This document shows, piece by piece, positions 6,542 through 7,885 of a DNA stretch of 7,885 nt (positions within the stretch are counted from its first letter, which is position 1; every line of letters begins with the position of its first letter). Origin of the DNA: Spirochaetota bacterium. GTDB lineage: Bacteria; Spirochaetota; UBA4802; UBA5550. The notes beneath the pieces were generated by a model. It was given only the letters and a program-made list of their open reading frames with translations. It was not told where the DNA came from and searched no databases. A program made the translations under genes and the position numbers. The DNA lies in assembly GCA_022704585.1 (NCBI GenBank), contig JAKJGD010000074.1:1-7885 (forward strand), read 5' to 3'.

Positions 6542-7444
6542 ATGGACATTCTGTACATTGCGGTAAATATACTGGTCTTTCTTGCTCTGGCTCCCTTCTT
6601 CGAGGGCGTTGTCAGGAGAATAACGGCACGTGTGGTGCAGTCCCGGCAGGGTCCGCCCCTCATCCAGCCCTATCTGGACATATTGAAGCTGCTGGGTAAA
6701 CAGAACCTGGGCCCGGGGAACTTCGCATTCAAGCTGGCCCCGTTGGTCGCGTTCGCATCGATCCTCAGCGTGATCGTGTTCGTTCCGCTGGGCTACAAGG
6801 CGAACTACCTGACCCGGTACGCTGACGTGATAACGATCATCTACCTGCTCACGCTGGGCGGCGTTGCCGTTCTGCTGGGGGCGCTCTCCAGCAGGAACTC
6901 CTACGCGCTGATCGGGTCCAGCCGCGAGATGATAACCATGATCATGGTCGAGCCGGTCCTGGCAATGACCCTGATCCTGGGCGCGGTCAAGATAAAGAGC
7001 CTTGGGATCGTTCCGTCGATCTCGAACGTGATAGGCGGCGGTTACGGCGCATCGGTCATAATCATGCTGGTTGTCTACCTGCTGGCCCTGATGGCCTTCG
7101 TCGGACGCCAGCCTTTTGATATAGCCGAGGCCGAGGTCGAGATCCTGGAGGGCCCTTTTATCGAGTTCAGCGGTCCCAATCTCGCGCTGTTCAAATATTA
7201 CATGCTACTGAAGCAGATGTTCTACGCCACGCTTTTCGTGATCGTATTCATCCCCCCCATCACCACCGGTTTCTACGGCGTTGATGTCCTGATCCAGCTG
7301 GCGTTTGTTTTCCTGGTCTATGTCCTGATTGCGGTGATCGGATCGACCCACCCGCGGCTCCGCATCGACCAGGCGCAGAAGTTTTATGCGTTATTAGTAG
7401 TCGCTTCCCTGGTGGCAGTGGGACTGTCTGTATACGGGATATAA
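6542..7444 (+). CDS. hycD: NuoH-like membrane subunit of group 4 hydrogenase, HycD type
   Basis: This 300-residue membrane protein of about eight helices belongs to the NuoH/HycD/HyfC family. It anchors the soluble hydrogenase arm and forms the start of the ion path. Visible family motifs are ARVVQSRQGPPLIQPYLDI at about 29-47 (the loop that docks on the small subunit), SSREM with E129, E137 in MVEP, and RQPFDIAEAEVEILEG at 189-204 with its acidic cluster, followed by EFSGPNLALF. HPRLRIDQ near 270 is also typical. The ATG at 6542 has GGGAAGG at 6528-6534, seven bases upstream, and begins four bases after the large-subunit stop. The frame extends upstream to a TTG at 6497, but that would overlap the large subunit and add a charged leader with no family match. 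The gene order large subunit then HycD differs from E. coli hyc, where hycD precedes hycE. Confidence 0.94.
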   Translation: MDILYIAVNILVFLALAPFFEGVVRRITARVVQSRQGPPLIQPYLDILKLLGKQNLGPGNFAFKLAPLVAFASILSVIVFVPLGYKANYLTRYADVITIIYLLTLGGVAVLLGALSSRNSYALIGSSREMITMIMVEPVLAMTLILGAVKIKSLGIVPSISNVIGGGYGASVIIMLVVYLLALMAFVGRQPFDIAEAEVEILEGPFIEFSGPNLALFKYYMLLKQMFYATLFVIVFIPPITTGFYGVDVLIQLAFVFLVYVLIAVIGSTHPRLRIDQAQKFYALLVVASLVAVGLSVYGI

Positions 7445-7453
7445 TCTTAATTT

Positions 7454-7459
7454 AGGAGA
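7454..7459 (+). promoter_or_regulatory. Ribosome binding site that fixes a GTG start for the HycF-like gene
   Basis: AGGAGA lies six bases before the GTG at 7466. The first in-frame ATG, at 7499, has no such site, and starting there would remove the N-terminal segment that aligns with the beginning of HycF. The site sits in an AT-rich 21-base gap. Confidence 0.6.
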
Positions 7460-7465
7460 ACTACT

Positions 7466-7885
7466 GTGTGGCTTACGAGTAAATTAAAACAAGTTCTAAT
7501 GGTATTAAAGCCTGGCGTCGTAACCCTGAAGTATCCGTTCGAGCCGCACCCGGTAGCGAAGGATTTCAGGGGACAGCCGTCATGGGATCATCATAAATGC
7601 ATCGGCTGCGGCGGCTGTGCCGCCCATTGCCCGGCGAGGACGATCTACATCCGCGACGTCTGTCAGGACCTGCGCGTGATGCTCTATGACGGAGCCCACT
7701 GCATGTACTGCGGCCGTTGCGCCGATGTCTGTCCGGAGAATGCAATCACCATGTCCGAAAACTTCGAGCTGGCGACGAACGACCGGAACGACATCACCGT
7801 CAACATGGAGCTTTTCATGCTGACATGCCAGCGCTGCGGCAGATGTTATAACATGGAGACGACAAACATGATCGATAAAATGGGG
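7466..7885 (+). CDS. hycF: Polyferredoxin subunit of group 4 hydrogenase, HycF/HyfH (NuoI) type, 3' truncated
   Basis: The frame stays open to the right edge and gives the first 140 residues. The N-terminus (LKYPFEPHPVAKDFRGQP at about 21-38) matches the start of HycF closely. Two ferredoxin motifs follow: C45/C48/C51/C55P and C79/C82/C85/C89P, each expected to hold a [4Fe-4S] cluster. They lie in the family order IGCGGCAAHCP then MYCGRCADVCP. A third cysteine group, C121-x2-C124-x2-C127, sits where E. coli HycF also has extra cysteines and may bind another metal. The role is electron transfer between the formate dehydrogenase/diaphorase side and the small subunit clusters leading to the [NiFe] site. 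The start is GTG, chosen because of the ribosome binding site at 7454-7459. The rest of the gene, and probably the small subunit gene, lie beyond the window. Confidence 0.92.
   Translation, partial: MWLTSKLKQVLMVLKPGVVTLKYPFEPHPVAKDFRGQPSWDHHKCIGCGGCAAHCPARTIYIRDVCQDLRVMLYDGAHCMYCGRCADVCPENAITMSENFELATNDRNDITVNMELFMLTCQRCGRCYNMETTNMIDKMG

Noticed and set aside
4885..6663. A 592-residue open frame on the minus strand opposite the hydrogenase large subunit
   Set aside because: It is a shadow frame produced by GC-rich codon bias. Its translation is rich in Asp, Arg, Val and His without family motifs, while the plus strand holds an unmistakable HycE with intact metal ligands.
2970..7885. Respiratory complex I (nuo) operon
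   Set aside because: The large subunit keeps all four nickel-binding cysteines (C232, C235, C523, C526) and a cleavable tail, and a hydrogenase protease is encoded nearby. NuoD lacks these. The C-D fusion and HycF-like N-terminus also point to a hydrogenase.

Overview
The window is one uninterrupted stretch of plus-strand genes from an anaerobic bacterium. It covers most of an operon for a formate hydrogenlyase-like, membrane-bound group 4 [NiFe] hydrogenase. The DNA is GC-rich by eye, with many C/G third codon positions, and genes are separated by 2-22 bases or overlap. Sequence alone does not fix the species. The gene set fits fermentative, syntrophic or sulfate-reducing lineages (Desulfobacterota-like or Spirochaetota-like are guesses) better than an enterobacterium, because gene order and accessory subunits differ from E. 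coli hyc/hyf.

Layout: (1) 1-573, the C-terminal end of a formate dehydrogenase-like molybdopterin oxidoreductase, cut by the left edge. (2) 576-1631, an iron-sulfur electron-transfer protein of the sulfhydrogenase beta / AsrA type. (3) 1641-2474, its usual partner, an FAD/NAD(P)-binding protein with a C-terminal [2Fe-2S] site (sulfhydrogenase gamma / AsrB / PyrK type). (4) 2474-2980, a HycI-type hydrogenase maturation endopeptidase. (5) 2970-4832, an antiporter-like membrane subunit (HycC/HyfB). (6) 4855-6537, the hydrogenase large subunit with a fused NuoC-like N-terminus (HycE type). (7) 6542-7444, the NuoH-like membrane subunit (HycD type). (8) 7466 to the right edge, a HycF-type polyferredoxin, cut by the window end. 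The small subunit (HycG type) is not in the window and is expected downstream. No promoter, terminator, RNA gene, repeat, mobile element or CRISPR is visible.

How the genes work together (inference): the molybdoenzyme oxidises formate, the two electron-transfer proteins add a flavin and a nicotinamide site, and electrons pass through ferredoxin-like clusters to the [NiFe] site, where H2 is made or consumed. Subunits 5 and 7 would couple this to ion movement. The protease would trim the C-terminal tail still encoded on the large subunit. The unusual points are the insertion of an NAD(P)H-type diaphorase between a formate dehydrogenase and a group 4 hydrogenase, a Glu-to-Gln change at the position of the key TM5 glutamate in the antiporter subunit, and a divergent C-terminus of the formate dehydrogenase-like protein.
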